From contig CM046854.1 of the NCBI GenBank assembly GCA_025617745.1, positions 62,329,606-62,393,605 on the forward strand: a stretch of 64,000 bases of DNA, written 5' to 3'. This document shows, one piece after another, positions 1 to 12,119 of this stretch; position 1 is the stretch's first letter, and each line of letters opens with the position of its first letter. Both the position numbers and the translations under genes were made by a program. The notes below the pieces were generated by a model. It was not told where the DNA came from, did not search any database, and saw only the letters and a program-made list of their open reading frames with translations. Origin of the DNA: Heliocidaris erythrogramma. Its lineage: Eukaryota; Echinodermata; Echinoidea; Camarodonta; Echinometridae.

Positions 1-1204
1 GAAGATATTTAAAAGGAACTATAGATATTATAATAAGGTCAGCTTTTGTGTGGAGCTTTCTGCTCAAGACTGGAGTATCATTGAAAATGGAACCAATGTA
101 AATGAAGCTTATGATACCTTTTTACAATCTTTTCGAACCATTTGTGATAAGCATGCTCCAATTTTGAAAAGTAACGTGAAGCAGAAAGGGGCAAGGAATC
201 CATGGATAGCCATACTGAAATCAATCAGAAGGAAACATAAGCTTTATTCTAAAATGATTTCATTTAATCACCAGCCACAGCACGTGGACAAATATAAGAA
301 GTATAGGAACATATTGACAAATGTTTTAAGAAAAGCGAAGAAGGACTATTATAGTAGTTTATTTATTACTCATAAAAATGATACTGGCCAGACTTGGAAA
401 GTGATAAATGATCTCCTTTATAGTGGCAACAGTAAATCAAAGGTCACCCAGGTTGAGAAGTTGTGTGTTGATAGTAATGGAAGGAAGACTCCAGTTTCTT
501 CTGCAGACGAGATTGGGCAAGTTTTTAATGATTTTTTTGTAAATGTGGGTCCAAATTTGGCAAGTAACATACAGGAAAATACTAATGGTAGTACCTTTAG
601 GGATTATCTTTGTGATCAGGGCAAAGATACACTAAATTTTAAACCAATTACGGAAATGAAGTCCAATTTCAATTATTGTCTTTGAATGTAAATAAGGCTT
701 GTGGTCATGATACTATCCCAGCCAGGCTGATAAGAGATGCAGCATATTTTATTGCCAGGCCACTGTCCTATATTTTTAATCTCTCACTTCTTACAGGAAA
801 AGTTCCAAATTCGTTGAAGGTGGCCAAAGTAACACCTATCTATAAAAAAGGAGATAAGGAAAAGCCTGGTAATTATCGGCCAATATCCGTCCTTCCATTA
901 TTTGCAAAAGTTTTAGAAAAAATGGTAAACGATAGATTATTGAATTTCTTAGAAAAGAATGAGATATTGTATAAACATCAATATGGTTTTAGGAAAAAAC
1001 ATAGTACAAAGCTCTCCTTAATCAATCTGATTAATGATGTTATTAAGTCGATAGATAAAGGGATGGTTACTATAGGAATTTTTATTGATTTTAAAAAGGC
1101 ATTTGATACCATAAATCATAGCATACTGTTTAAGAAACTAAAACATTATGGGGTGCGAGGTGTGCCTCTTCAGTGGTTTCAAGATTATTTAGAAAATAGA
1201 TTTC
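1..1204 (+). mobile_element. CR1/L2-like LINE, 5' part of the reverse transcriptase (broken)
   Basis: A non-LTR retrotransposon polyprotein copies element RNA at the target site. The reading from 50 to 685 covers the linker before the reverse transcriptase (RNPWIAILKSIRRKHKLYSK, then TWKVINDLL). The reading from 676 to 1215 is in another frame and holds the palm start: KACGHDTIPARL, the NYRPISVLP motif, GFRKKHSTK and the catalytic-region motif FIDFKKAFDTINH. The frame change near position 656 is a frameshift, because the sense of the protein continues across it. The endonuclease domain would lie upstream and is outside the window. The reading stops at 1215 because another element is inserted; the protein resumes near 2348. 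Assignment to the CR1/L2/Jockey group is by motif spacing, and the exact clade is uncertain. Confidence 0.85.
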
Positions 1205-2003
1205 ATAATGGTTAGTAGCGCGCATTTGGGTGTCCGAAAGTTGACACACACGCTTTAAACACGAATAGCACCACAAAATGTACTTAAGTTTGCAAAGAAT
1301 TGGACGTATATTCATAACTAGTGAATGAATCACTCTGGGGTGAAAATTCATTTCAATAGCTTTCATTTGATGTATATATTGTCAACTTTGCTTCAGTATC
1401 CAGTGATCATTTTTTCTTGAAAGTGTTCAATATTTTGTCTATGGCAATCCATCAAAAACCCACATAAATTATAGACACTGCCACCATTATTCTTCGACTG
1501 AAAAAATTCCAAGGGTCAGTGATGTCAAGGGTGATTGGTTTCAGAAGCTTGGATAAATTACCTATATCCTGATATAAGACATGATGTGATTGGTCCAAAA
1601 TCCAGTGATCATTTTTTTGGCAAAGTTTTAGATCAATCAAGCAGAATGTTGCAAAAATTTCTAGTCAAGAGTCACGTGACCTGCGTTCGCCTTCCGCGCC
1701 CAACTACAAAACGAGCTTTTCTTGCGGGAGATGGTGAGATTAAAACAAATTTTGAAGTGCGTTGTATCGCCTGAAATCTTTTGAATGTGACATTACTTCT
1801 TGATATTATTCGTACCAGTGTTAAGGTTCATAATAAATAAAATATCTGATTTAGGTAATTGTAGATGTCTTTTTGAAGGAGTGCATTCTGCTGGCGTATA
1901 TGATATCATTCGAATCATCCGTTTGCATTGGGACCTACCACTATCATTATAGGTGCGCACATAATGTGATGTGAATAAGCAACTAACAATGACAATGTAC
2001 GTG

Positions 2004-2034
<31 letters not shown>

Positions 2035-2347
2035 ATGCGAGATGAGTGAATGTTTACATAAAGGGTCAATTATTGCGGAATGTAGAAAGTACCGACAACA
2101 AACATAATCTTTGTGCACACAAAAGAATAAGGAGTGATGTGCGAAAATGTGAGCGTACGATGTCAGAGGAGAGAAAGACGTGAAATAACACTAGCCCTGA
2201 TCCCTCTGGGCATGATTTCCCCCGCTCACTTGAAATGTTTTAGCCCGCACCGATCTCTCACACAAGCCACGTGATGTTCGCTCATGCGTTTCGCTATACA
2301 CACAGAGAAGGCAAATGATCGTTTCACCCCAAAAATGACCATTATGA
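1203..2347 (+). mobile_element. 1.1 kb inverted-terminal element, copy A, inserted in the LINE
   Basis: The segment interrupts the reverse transcriptase reading exactly between the FDTINH region and the [11 protein letters not shown] motif. It begins TCATAATGGTTAGTAG and ends ATGACCATTATGA, so the ends form a 9 bp inverted repeat (TCATAATGG). A second copy lies in the opposite orientation at 45009-46137. The segment contains a (GA)n tract near 2009-2033 and no convincing coding sequence. It is probably a non-autonomous DNA transposon; the superfamily is not resolved because the target duplication is ambiguous (AT or TA). Confidence 0.75.
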
Positions 2348-3660
2348 ATATGTAATTTGTAATGGGGTTTTCTCCGATTACAAACCAATAAATTGCGGTG
2401 TACCTCAGGGATCTGTTTTGGGACCAACTCTTTTTCTTTTGTATATTAACGACTTACCAAACTCAAGTGACTACTTTACTGTTTGCTGATGATTCCAATC
2501 TATTTCATACATTTCCAGTCAGAAAGTACGAGATAGACTTGAGAGAAATAACAATAGAATTAAAGAACGTCCTAGATTGGTGTAATGTTAATAAAGTCAC
2601 TATAAATTTGTTAAAGACAAATTACATGCTATTTAGAGGTCAAAGACAGGCAATTAATGTGCAAGGAAGAATTCAGATCATGGATACAGATTTGTGTGAA
2701 GTAGATGTTACAACATTTATTGGAGTAGACATCGATAAACATTTAACGTGGAAAACTCATATTGACAAAGTCAAATTGTGTATACGCAAAAAAGTTGGTA
2801 TCCTATACCGACTGCGAAACTTCATGCCTAAAAATATTTTGATTATGTTATGATAAGACATTCATGCAGCCTCATATTACGTATGGTATCGAAGTATGGG
2901 GTGGAGCTAGGAAGGTTGACCTAATTCTATATTATTAATTCAAAAAATGGCAATACGTGCTATAACATTCAGTACGTACATCAAAATCATAAGATCAAGA
3001 CCATTATTTAGGGATCTTAAGATACTTGATGTTTATCAACTGCATAGATTATCTATATGTAGTTTTATGTATGACTTAATTAATGGGAATTTGCCCCATT
3101 CATTGTCACAATATTGCTCACTAATTCAACACGGATATAGTACAAGGAAAAAAGAAAGATGAGAATCTCTGTATACCAAAAGTTAAGAAGAGTCTATAGG
3201 AAAAGAGTGTTTATCTTACCTAGGTACAATTTTTTGGAATGACCTTCCAGTCACAATTAGGAAAAAGTCATCAAGGTCAAGTTTTCGTAAAGCTCTTGTC
3301 CAATATATGCTAGAAAATTAATGTACTTTGAAATTATTCTTAAAATACACTGTATTTATCTCATTAATGTAAATACTTTTTAGTTTGTGTTGTATGTATA
3401 CATTTTTTAATGATATACATGTACTACATATTATCAGTAGATTCATTACATTACAGATTGTTCATTTAATAATATTTTAAAGCAAGTATTATAATAACTG
3501 ATAACTGCCAACAGTAATATATTACTGAACAGTAACACATTATATAGGAAATATTCTTTGTAACTGTCTAAATACAAGGGACCAGACTCGACTAGCATTC
3601 ATGCTATTTTCTGGTTCCTATTATCTTTACCCTTTCATAGTTCCCTGACAAGCAAAAAAC
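2348..3660 (+). mobile_element. CR1/L2-like LINE, 3' part of the reverse transcriptase and 3' tail
   Basis: The reading continues the LINE interrupted at 1203. [14 protein letters not shown] and YINDLP are followed by FADDSNLF, the equivalent of the FADD catalytic motif, then the thumb region (TFIGVDIDKHLTWKTHI). From about 2850 the frame changes several times and stops appear, though the C-terminal pattern is still readable near 2947-3162. After the coding part comes an AT-rich 3' region of about 350 bp. This copy is dead: it has frameshifts, stops and a 1.1 kb insertion. Confidence 0.8.
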
Positions 3661-4002
3661 AGAAAAGAAAAAAGGTCTTCATTCTAAAAGGGGGACACAC
3701 TATCGGGCACACAATGCATACTTTTCTTCCAAATGTGGGGGGGGGGGGGGCAGGGGCCGGAAGTGCCCCCTTGGATCCGCCAATTCCTCACCCAGTGTCA
3801 TTTTTAACCCATGTGTACATAGTGAATTAAACGACAAAGTTTAAATTAAAGAACAAAGTTTCATTTCAACAGTAGTCTCATATTTATTCCATTGTATTAA
3901 AGGGAGTGGCGAGTCGTAATCCATGGGCCTTGTTATGTATTGGCATCTCATAGTCAGTCACTCACTTGGCTTACCATACTTTGTACACAGACACACGGCT
4001 TA
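3661..4002. other. Short repeat debris with poly-G and a GGATCCGCC end
   Basis: A run of 14 G at about 3737-3750 is followed by GGATCCGCC, which matches the right terminus of the hAT-like MITE family seen complete at 41291-41689. The rest is unremarkable AT-rich sequence with no coding signal. Confidence 0.5.
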
Positions 4003-4112
4003 CCAGTCAAAACGTCCCCGCGTCAAAACGTCCTCGGGTGATACCAAAACGTTCCCTTGTTAGACCAAAACGTCCCCGGGTCAAAACGTCCTCGGGTCAA
4101 AACGTCCCCGGG
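4003..4112 (+). repeat. Left iterated-word array (CAAAACGTCCCCGGG)
   Basis: Six near-identical 15-20 bp words separated by short spacers. They mirror the array at 9030-9139 in the opposite orientation. Confidence 0.8.
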
Positions 4113-5339
4113 CTCTTTTGTTAAAAAATATGTTGAATTCTCACCGTTATTACATCATATTTTGAAGTAAATGAAATCTTTAACCAAAAATAGTTTTGTG
4201 TCATTTACCATCCACCACACGACTGAATTACCGCTGCATTCACGGCATGAAAATCATCTAGCTCTCGCTTCCAATCAACGCAATTTATCGCCGGCTGTGC
4301 ATGTAGTGTGCGTGGGGTACTTTGGTATAAGCAGCCGCACGGCTAGTGCAAACGTTTAACAGTTGACCAGATCAATTATAATAAACGTATATTAAATTTA
4401 ATATAGAATCTTTATTTGCACATAATAAGTCGAGGTATTTTGTTTAATCGGTAAATAGGTGCATGTCATAAATTACTAATGTACAAATTTCCATGAAACT
4501 TAATGAAAGGTCGCGTATATCTGTCCATTATTTTTGTGGGTGTAATTGAAAAAAAGTAATGCCATTACTGTATAAAGACCTAACTATTTGACAATTTTCG
4601 TACAGACGCTCATAATCCATTCTTAAATATATATTCATAATGTATTATTAACCTGTATGATAACTATGATCTGCATCAAATCCTTTTATCATCTATATCT
4701 GCCGTTTTGAAAGTGCACCAAATTTGTTTTCACTTGCGTAATTTGCTATTTTAGACAAACCGCAAAGAGAGTTGTAGGAAAAAGTGTGATCTAATAAGTT
4801 AGATTTTATTTTATGTAGAAAAAGAAAACAAAATTCCTAAATAAAATCACATCTAGTCTACTAGACCATCAATAAAAATATATATTTAATTTTTAATTAC
4901 GTCTCTTTTTTTGTCGATGTAATATGTTTAAGTTAATTTATGTAGAAAATAATCTGCCCCGACAAAGCAAAAGCTTGTTATTAATTGAGCATATTGGCGA
5001 CACTGTCAATAATTTATTTAAATGTTAAAAAGCGCTCCTGCCGGCACCTCTTTATAGTTTCAAGTTCAATCATAATCTAATATGTGAAAAGATATATTAT
5101 TATATTTATCGTCTAACGTTATTTCTCGCTTCTTCGAGACCTACAGGATACCAAATCTGCGAACGCCAGGTACAGAGAGAAAAAGAAGGAAGATTACAAG
5201 ATTTTTTAAAACTTTATTTATTGTAAATAAATTTGCACCAAAGTCGTGTCAGGCTGTATTTTATATCCTTGTATTTTATATATGGGAAATGGAGAATTCC
5301 GAGACAAGATTGGTATAAAAACTCTGTATGTGTGTTTGA

Positions 5340-5341
<2 letters not shown>

Positions 5342-5376
<35 letters not shown>

Positions 5377-5402
5377 AGAGAGAGAGAGGGAGAGAGAGAG
5401 GA
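5342..5402. repeat. (TG)n(AG)n compound microsatellite
   Basis: About 15 TG units run into about 15 AG units. Short open readings across it are repeat artefacts. Confidence 0.95.
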
Positions 5403-7676
5403 GAGTGGGGCAGACTTTTAATGACCTCGTATTATAACCAAAACGGATCACGACTTCATTCTTGTGTATACTATTTTAATGTTACCCAGAGCTGTCGGAA
5501 CTAGGGTTGGGTATTGGTATAGCACAGAAGTCGACGGGTGGACTGATAAGATAATTATGTGTTGAAGTTTCCTATGAAGTGCTTTAGTTTGCATCTAGGT
5601 TGCAGGACAGGTTCTTGCTCAATTATGGCATAGTAATTCCGATTTGTGTGGGCATTTAAGTGGCTATGAAATTTCACGAGATGGATTATTTGGTCAAAAG
5701 TGAAGACAGTTGAATTGCATTAGCTGATATTGATAGAAAGTTTAAAGGTACATGTAATGCAATAAGTAAAATGTACCAATTGAATTGAAATTGAGGTATT
5801 GGCTTCAATGAATGTATATATTATGGGTGCACATGACGAAAGAATGTTGTTATGGACTTTGAGGTAGAGTGAAACTTGCTATGATGTAGTTAAAAAGTAC
5901 CCAGAATGAGGGAATTTTTCCCTTTGGACAAAATGAGAATTGGAAGGATCGGGATGACCATGTTTTTGGTTGTTTGGAGGTGAGAGGACGCATTGCCTAA
6001 AGGAAATGCATCCTCTCACCTGTAATAACTTGATATTTAATGACATGGTGATCTCCGACTGCACGCCGGGACAGTGCATGCAAAAGCTTGTCCACGTAGA
6101 ATTTTCATGTCAAAATAGCACTTGTGCTCTGCTGCTTTTTATTGCCTTAGTTATGGAGAGCCCTGTAACATACAGTCGACTTCGCCGTGTAGTTGGCGAG
6201 ACTATCACTCTATCTTAGGTATGCCATGTTCTTATTCATGTTATTGCAGTACCAACAGGCAACAGCAACAGTCTAATCATTCTTGTTGTTTACTTTAGTC
6301 TTCAACTTTCAAGTAGGCCTACACCATTTCCACACTTTTACAACTTCTCCACATTTATTTCCAGGACAACATTATTTATATGGCCAGATGCCCCATGCAC
6401 GTCTGCGCATCTGAAATCACAAAAGACGCAACACTCACCTCAACCTCCTATTCAGATTTAGGCTACTCATAAATACCACTGAAAAAATAAGAAAAATGAT
6501 TGAAAAACAAGGATTTCATGATTTTTTTTTACTTACTACCGACTAGACTCAAATATGCTATTTTTAATGCACAAATATCCCGATCTGTGTATAAACTAAC
6601 AAATTTTTATTTCCGATGGGTTTCCCCAAATTCTTGGGGATGATAAATTGGATTTGTACACGAGCTAAAATAAATCCCCAGGTCTAACGTTAAACTTTAA
6701 AGTTTAAGTTAGCACACATCATGCACATGTCATGCATGTTGTTGTGCGACGTTAGCCTGTGAGTTTATAGTGCTGTAGTCTTAAGACTAACCTTGCATTA
6801 GTGTGAGTGGTTGCATGTTGTACTGTACTAGAAGTTAGAACAGAAGTCTAGATCTATGTGCGTGATATTAAAAATAACACAAAATAACTTCAATTTACTT
6901 ACAAACACACGTAGTTACTTTGCAGATATTGGCTTGCCCAGATATTTTTGCTGACTGAAGTTAGAACCCTAATGAAAGCATTTTCGGCGTTCTGGGAACT
7001 ATGCGTCGAGCGGGGCCTATATCACGAGTATGCTGATATTTGTTGTTGTTGATTATGGCACGTATTGGCAGCGCAGACGATGTTTTGATGCCGATATTTT
7101 TCACGAATTTTGGCTTATAACTGGCTTATAAATCGCCAAAGACTTTAATATCCAAGGGCTTATAAATGGCTTATAAATCGCCAATGACGTCATCAAATCA
7201 AGCAACTTGACAAAAAAACTGCTAAATTCTCCTATTTACCTGCGAGTCATTTAATTTCAAGGAGGTCATATGTAATTAAAACTGTTCAGTGTTGTATCCA
7301 TGTATTTAAAGCGAAAAAGGGTAAACGCGATCATAGAAAACTGGAGCTCTCTGTTCGCAACAGAACTTTTCCTAATGAAAGCCTTTTCAGTGTTCCGATA
7401 GAGTGTTCGATGAATATAGCGCCGCCTTCGGCGTTCCGGGAACTATGCGTCAAGAGATGGTGCTCAATTTGATTTAACGGTCCAATTTAATTCAAATTTT
7501 CACAAATACTTGATTCATGAAAAATAATGGTAGGGTAACGAAACTTCTTACGCATCCCATGTAATTAACATTGTTTAATCTTTACGAAAACTATATGTTT
7601 AGGGTTTTCTATAACTCCATAATATTAATATTAATCAAAAGCATGTGGGATTAAGTTATTTGGGGATGAATTCATG

Positions 7677-7725
7677 CAGGGGCGGATCCAGGATTGGACA
7701 AGGGTGGGGGCGGAGGGAGCCCATT
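7677..7725 (+). repeat. hAT-like MITE end fragment (GGGGCGGATCCAGG)
   Basis: AGGGGCGGATCCAGG followed by a G-rich run matches the terminus of the MITE at 41291-41689, but no opposite end is visible nearby. Confidence 0.5.
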
Positions 7726-8570
7726 AAATACATATTAGGATAAACGTTTCTCAGTGTTTGTGAACTGCTCTTAACCTATAAGCACGCAATCCTGGTGTGA
7801 TACAGAATTAAGAGTTTAAAAACTAATAAAATAAAAACACATTACGAAGTTGCGTGATTTGGTTAATGTATATTTTAGTCATAAAACAATAAACAGTCAA
7901 AGTTGTCACTCCGTTGTAAGCCGACATGAGACCCCAAAATATCCAAGTGAAAGTTCAAGAATAAGGATCGTGGTACGTACCAACGCCGGATGATGGAAGA
8001 TGCTGCTGATGCTGTACTGGCTATTTGAGTCGTCGCACTGTGACCCATGTAGATTATGAGATGACGGCAGTAAGGTATGTAAATGCACTTACCTGTCCCA
8101 TTCAATTTCTAATTAGGCAAGACAATTTCACATAATTATGAAGTATTTCTTATATTCCGTGCATAGCACAGCAAATTTATCAACATACACACATGGACAA
8201 TATCAAGTCATACAGCGCATATACATGCGAATTTTTCGTATTTAGATTTTTAATTTTGAATATTCTTCTTCTTCTGTTTTAATAAATAAATTAATTGATT
8301 AATATTTAAATTCAATTCAATACGGTTTTATTTGATATTAAAAATACATGACAATAAATAGAAGAAAACTAAATATGTCATATTTACAATTATTCAGTAG
8401 CGGATCTAGACTAGAGGGGGTTAGGATGTTTAAACCCCCTCTTGGATTGATAAACGGCTATAAAACTCCAATAACAACAACAAAAGGTGAAAAAATTTAC
8501 AGTGACAGTTGCCAGGGATTTATTGATACAGATAAATTGATATATTTACAGATTATGGCGAAATTAGTGA

Positions 8571-8806
8571 ATAGAAATATAGTATAGATACATTAATACA
8601 GTATAATTACAATAACAACAACAATTGTACTACTACTACTAATAATAATATTTTGGGAATAGTAATAAATAAATAAATAACAAGCAAAATTGGACTCGGA
8701 CTCCCAAAGCAGAAATATAGTACAGATACATTAATACAGTATAATTACAATAACAACAACAACAATTATAAAATGAATAACAAGCAAAATTGGACTCGGA
8801 CTCCCA
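8571..8806. repeat. Tandem duplication, two units of about 100-137 bp
   Basis: The stretch from ATAGTATAGATACATTAATA to AAATTGGACTCGGACTCCC (8571-8707) is repeated at 8710-8806. The first unit has extra ACT/AAT and AAAT runs. Confidence 0.8.
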
Positions 8807-9029
8807 CGATGCAAGGTTACCCCCGATGCAATGTGCGCATGTGTGGCCGAGTTTTCCAGTTTTGTGGAGGCATGCACTCGGTTTTAGGGGTTTTAAAGCA
8901 AGTTCACTCGTGAGTCAAACTTTATATAGTTATACTTTGCAGAAGAAAAAAATAAGAGTAAGCAGTCTACCAACTGACTATAGAAAGAGCGAATGACGCA
9001 AAAATTGAGCCAGAGGCAGAGCGGGGGAA

Positions 9030-9139
9030 AAGGGCGGGGACGTTTTGGTACGCTACACGGGGACGTTTTGGTACGCTACCCGGGGACGTTTTGGTCGTAG
9101 CAAGGAGGGGACGTTTTGACGCGGGGACGTTTTGACCGG
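9030..9139 (-). repeat. Right iterated-word array (GGGGACGTTTTG)
   Basis: Five copies of GGGGACGTTTTG with spacers such as GTACGCTAC, inverted relative to 4003-4112. This is the right end of the 5.1 kb element. Confidence 0.8.
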
Positions 9140-9570
9140 ATACCTTCCCACCACCCCCCCCCCCTCTCTCTCCCTCCCCCCTCTCTCTTGCTTGTCTTAC
9201 GTTTTCTTCTCTCTCTTTTCTCTCTCTTGTCTCTCTGTTTCTCCTTCAGTATGGATGGACTGCACCTTTTTTCATGTCTGCTACATTTTTTCCTGCTCTA
9301 GAACGTACTGTAGAGATTTCAATGTTATTCTTTATCTGTATTTGTATCTGTATATAGTGTATTATATTTGCACTTTTTTCTTTGTATTTAATCTATTAAT
9401 CTATGTTTACTTTTAAGAACGTATGAAATATGTAAGATCTTAGGTATGGCAACACTTCAAGCGTCCAGCTTATATTGCCAGACCTCTGTGTGTTTCTATT
9501 TTCAAAGTTTGTATGTATGAAACTGATTATTGTGAAACATGCAAGAATAAATAAATAAATAAATAAAACT
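9140..9570 (+). mobile_element. Pyrimidine tract and probable LINE 3' tail ending in (AATA)n
   Basis: A CT-rich run (9150-9245) precedes about 300 bp of AT-rich sequence that ends in AATAAATAAATAAATAAAT at about 9547-9567. A short simple repeat at the end of an otherwise non-coding AT-rich block is how CR1/L2-like LINE tails look elsewhere in this window. No reverse transcriptase is attached, so this is a truncated copy or another retroposon. Confidence 0.4.
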
Positions 9571-10108
9571 CCATCATCTCTATTCATCTCAAGAGTGGAT
9601 GAGGAGTTTGTTAAGCTAATCAGGGCTGTAGAATCTGGACAGCTGTTCACTCAAATCTTGCTCACTGATATTGCACAATGTTGTTTGGTGTGCGATAAGA
9701 AAAAGAACCAATAGGTCTAAATACTGTACGGGTATTCTGAAATATCTGTGCAATATCTGTATTATCAAGCCTTATCTCAGCCTAAGGTACAGTAACTGTC
9801 AAATGTGATGTGAACAATTTGGAAGCACAAATTTTATTCCCTGAATATTCATACACATCTATCTAAAACAACCCAATATTACATCTCAGCCTTCCTCATG
9901 GGATATTTGCAAGCAATGTCAAGAAGTTATATTAAAAAGCTCATGCACTTACAGATTTGTCAAGTTCCTGATTAATACATGTATCTAGAATTCTGATCAT
10001 TTGTGTCAAATATTTTGGTGATAGCATAGCTTTATCCGCCAAAGTTAAGACCTTAGCAACACATTTTGGAAAGTACAGTTACAACATAGTACACTGCAAA
10101 ACAATACT
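9571..10108. other. Intergenic, no supported feature
   Basis: AT-rich sequence downstream (on the minus strand) of the last DUF6589-like exon. It may include that gene's 3' UTR. I see no coding or repeat structure I can defend. Confidence 0.4.
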
Positions 10109-10470
10109 TTAGTTTGTCTTCTCATTAGAAGACATCTTCTTCCACATGTCCAAGTTGTTGGAGAGACGCTTCAATTTCTTCCCTAGTTTTTTAGGGTCTT
10201 GTACTTTACTGTGATGTTCAAATCGCTGAAAGGCTGAATGTTCCCTGCCTGGAATGTAGTCGAAAAGTGCATCTTGTTGATATTCTTGAACAAAGCGGGC
10301 AATGTCATCTTGATATACATTCCGTCTGTCCTGATGATACTTGCTTCCCATATCAACCACACCTGCCTGTGTGAGCATGGCATCCAATGAAATCCCAAAT
10401 GTGCCACTCATCTCTGCGCACCTTTTCACCTGGTCTGCAGTAAATCTCCCTCTGGATGTCAGTAACATTT
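10109..10470 (-). pseudogene. Terminal exon of a DUF6589-like gene
   Basis: On the minus strand the exon starts after TTAATTGCAG (acceptor at 10471-10472) and reads EMLLTSRGRFTADQVKRC..., ending at a TAA (10109-10111) after about 120 residues. The upstream exon at 10882-11011 ends in phase 1 and this one completes the split codon as Glu, so the two join in frame. The segment follows the conserved GLDQTNEHVN block, as in the C-terminal part of DUF6589-family proteins, whose function is unknown. The C-terminus is basic and charged (KKLGKKLKRL), perhaps helical. The exon itself is intact, but upstream exons carry disabling mutations, so the locus as a whole is probably dead. Confidence 0.6.
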
Positions 10471-10881
10471 CTGCAATTAATTTGGGTTTGATTCATGTAT
10501 ACTCTTACCCGGATTTATTCCCCAAAATATATCATATAAGGTGCGACTGACAAGTTTAAAGGTCATAGGGGGTCAGAACAGCCATTCAACCCCCCCCCCC
10601 CCCCTTGAGAAAGAGAAAGAAAAACATTCTCAAATAAAACACCCTTTTTTGTTTTATTTTATGAAGGTTAATTCCTCAAGAGGAATGAAATATTTTTATC
10701 TCCAGAAACATTCACCCTCCCCTCTGACTATCCTAGATAACATGCTGAAATTATCATTATAAGGAAAGGGTAACTTCTTTCTATCAATGATCTGGATAAT
10801 ATTTTAATGAAAGAAGTGCATATCTAAATATGGAAAGTATGTTCTGTGTTATTTTCACTTATCAACATTTAATTTTCTTAC

Positions 10882-11011
10882 CTTTGTAATCCATGTTCAC
10901 ATGCTCATTTGTCTGATCAAGACCTATGTTCCCTCCAGGCTTTCCTGCTGCATTGGCTACGTACTCGATTCCACATATAGCTGATCTGAAGTTGTGGGTC
11001 TGCAAAACCAC
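10882..11011 (-). pseudogene. DUF6589-like exon with the GLDQTNEHVN block
   Basis: Minus-strand reading: HNFRSAICGIEYVANAAGKP, then GGNIGLDQTNEHVNMDYK, ending at a donor (G|GTAAGA). The N-hydrophobic-x-D/L-x-x-E-H-x-N pattern is a recognisable block of DUF6589 proteins. The donor is canonical and the phase fits the next exon. The acceptor may be at 11012-11013 or, alternatively, at 11000-11001. Joining to the exon at 14768-14960 is not in frame with either choice, which suggests a lost exon or decay. Confidence 0.6.
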
Positions 11012-11344
11012 CTACATGGGATGTAATGTAGTAAGAAAATGGAACTTGTCAATGCAAATATCTTCCTTCTGGTAAATTACAAAAAAAATGGTTTATCAGT
11101 TACTAGTTTTCCCTGCAAGCAATGCAATCAGAATGCAATTTTAATTCTTTTTGAAGGATCAATCACCCCAAAGATATTGTGCTCTGTATATTTTGGGTTC
11201 AATCAGTGTTGTAGTGGTAAATATTTTTTTGGGTATACTCCCTTATACTGATAGCTCAATCCTCAGAGCACCAAGTTACGACGAGGCGATGCACCGTGCT
11301 GTGGTGGTGATTCACAAACACAATAACCCCCGTGACCTGACAAG

Positions 11345-11432
11345 AAAACACACACACACTCAGCCTCACACCCACACACATCGTCACACACACACCCACA
11401 CACACACGCTCACATGCACCCCCCCCCCCCGA
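11345..11432. repeat. CA-rich microsatellite followed by poly-C
   Basis: Imperfect (CA)n from about 11348 to 11418, then a run of 10 C. Long readings across it on both strands are artefacts. Confidence 0.9.
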
Positions 11433-12010
11433 GTGCCCAAACCTATCTACGTCAGCGAGGGAGCAAAGCGACCGAGCGGCAAATTTTTCAATTTTTAACC
11501 CTAAGAAAAAAAAAACGCAATTTCTTGTGCATTTTACCCAGGAAATTTTGCAATTAAGCGGTAGAGAAGCTCGAATTTTATGCATTGATAAGCGGTTTTC
11601 TATTCACTCACTTCTACAATCGGGAGCAAAACTAACGAAAACCCTGAAAGGCTTGAGAAAGAGTCGAGAAATTCAGCAAGGGTACCTGAAGTTGAGATTT
11701 CTTTCAAAAGTTGAACCTTTGCAAATGCTGTTTTATACACTTTATTTATCTTACATCGGGGGCGCAATATTTAACAGGAGTCATAATGACACATACATGA
11801 TATATCGAGCAAAGCAATTACATCTTTATTTTTTTCAAATTTTGAACCCTTTAAGCTATTTAAGAACAATATAGGCCTACTGGGGGCGCGAAATTACGAG
11901 ATCCTGAAAGATAATAATTATGCGAGGGAGCAAAGCGACCGAGCTTTCGAAAATTTTCGCATTTCAAACCTTCAAAACCTAGATTTTTAGTGCATTAACA
12001 GGCCGTTACC
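11433..12010 (+). repeat. Dispersed repeat with GAGGGAGCAAAGCGACCGAG words
   Basis: The block with GAGCAAAGCGACCGAGC (11458 and 11931), GGGGGCGC and CGAGCAAAGCAATTACATC recurs inverted at about 25880-26125. Two internal copies of the GAGGGAGCAAAGCGACCGAG word suggest a tandem or composite family. I do not recognise a coding product; the 115-residue reading at 11527-11874 has no domain I know. Confidence 0.65.
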
Positions 12011-12119
12011 CCACCTCATATTTTGGGGGGATATATACCCCTACCGCCCCCCTCCAGGGATCGACACCCACTGGTGGGGGGCCAGACGTGAAGGATCCAA
12101 CCGCACAGCCAGGATGTCA

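Larger units (their letters stand above)
4003..9139. mobile_element. 5.1 kb element bounded by inverted arrays of GGGGACGTTTTG
   Basis: Left end 4003-4112 holds six copies of a (G/A)NCAAAACGTCCYCGG word. Right end 9030-9139 holds five copies of its reverse complement. The outermost bases match as an inverted repeat (CCAGTCAAAACGTCCCCGCG versus CCGGTCAAAACGTCCCCGCG). Iterated subterminal words like these are usually transposase-binding sites in DNA transposons. Between the arrays I see no transposase. There is a (TG)n(AG)n microsatellite at 5342-5402, a repeated GGCGTTCYGGGAACTATGCG block (about 6990 and 7430), and a tandem duplication at 8571-8806. No clear target duplication is visible, so the boundaries are inferred from the arrays. 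Confidence 0.6.

Noticed and set aside
4003-4112. CRISPR-like array
   Set aside because: Words are 12-20 bp with spacers of only a few bases, in a eukaryotic context, and mirrored at 9030-9139; a transposon end fits better.
11151-11585. 115- and 109-residue readings rich in H/T or C/V
   Set aside because: They cross a CA microsatellite and poly-C.
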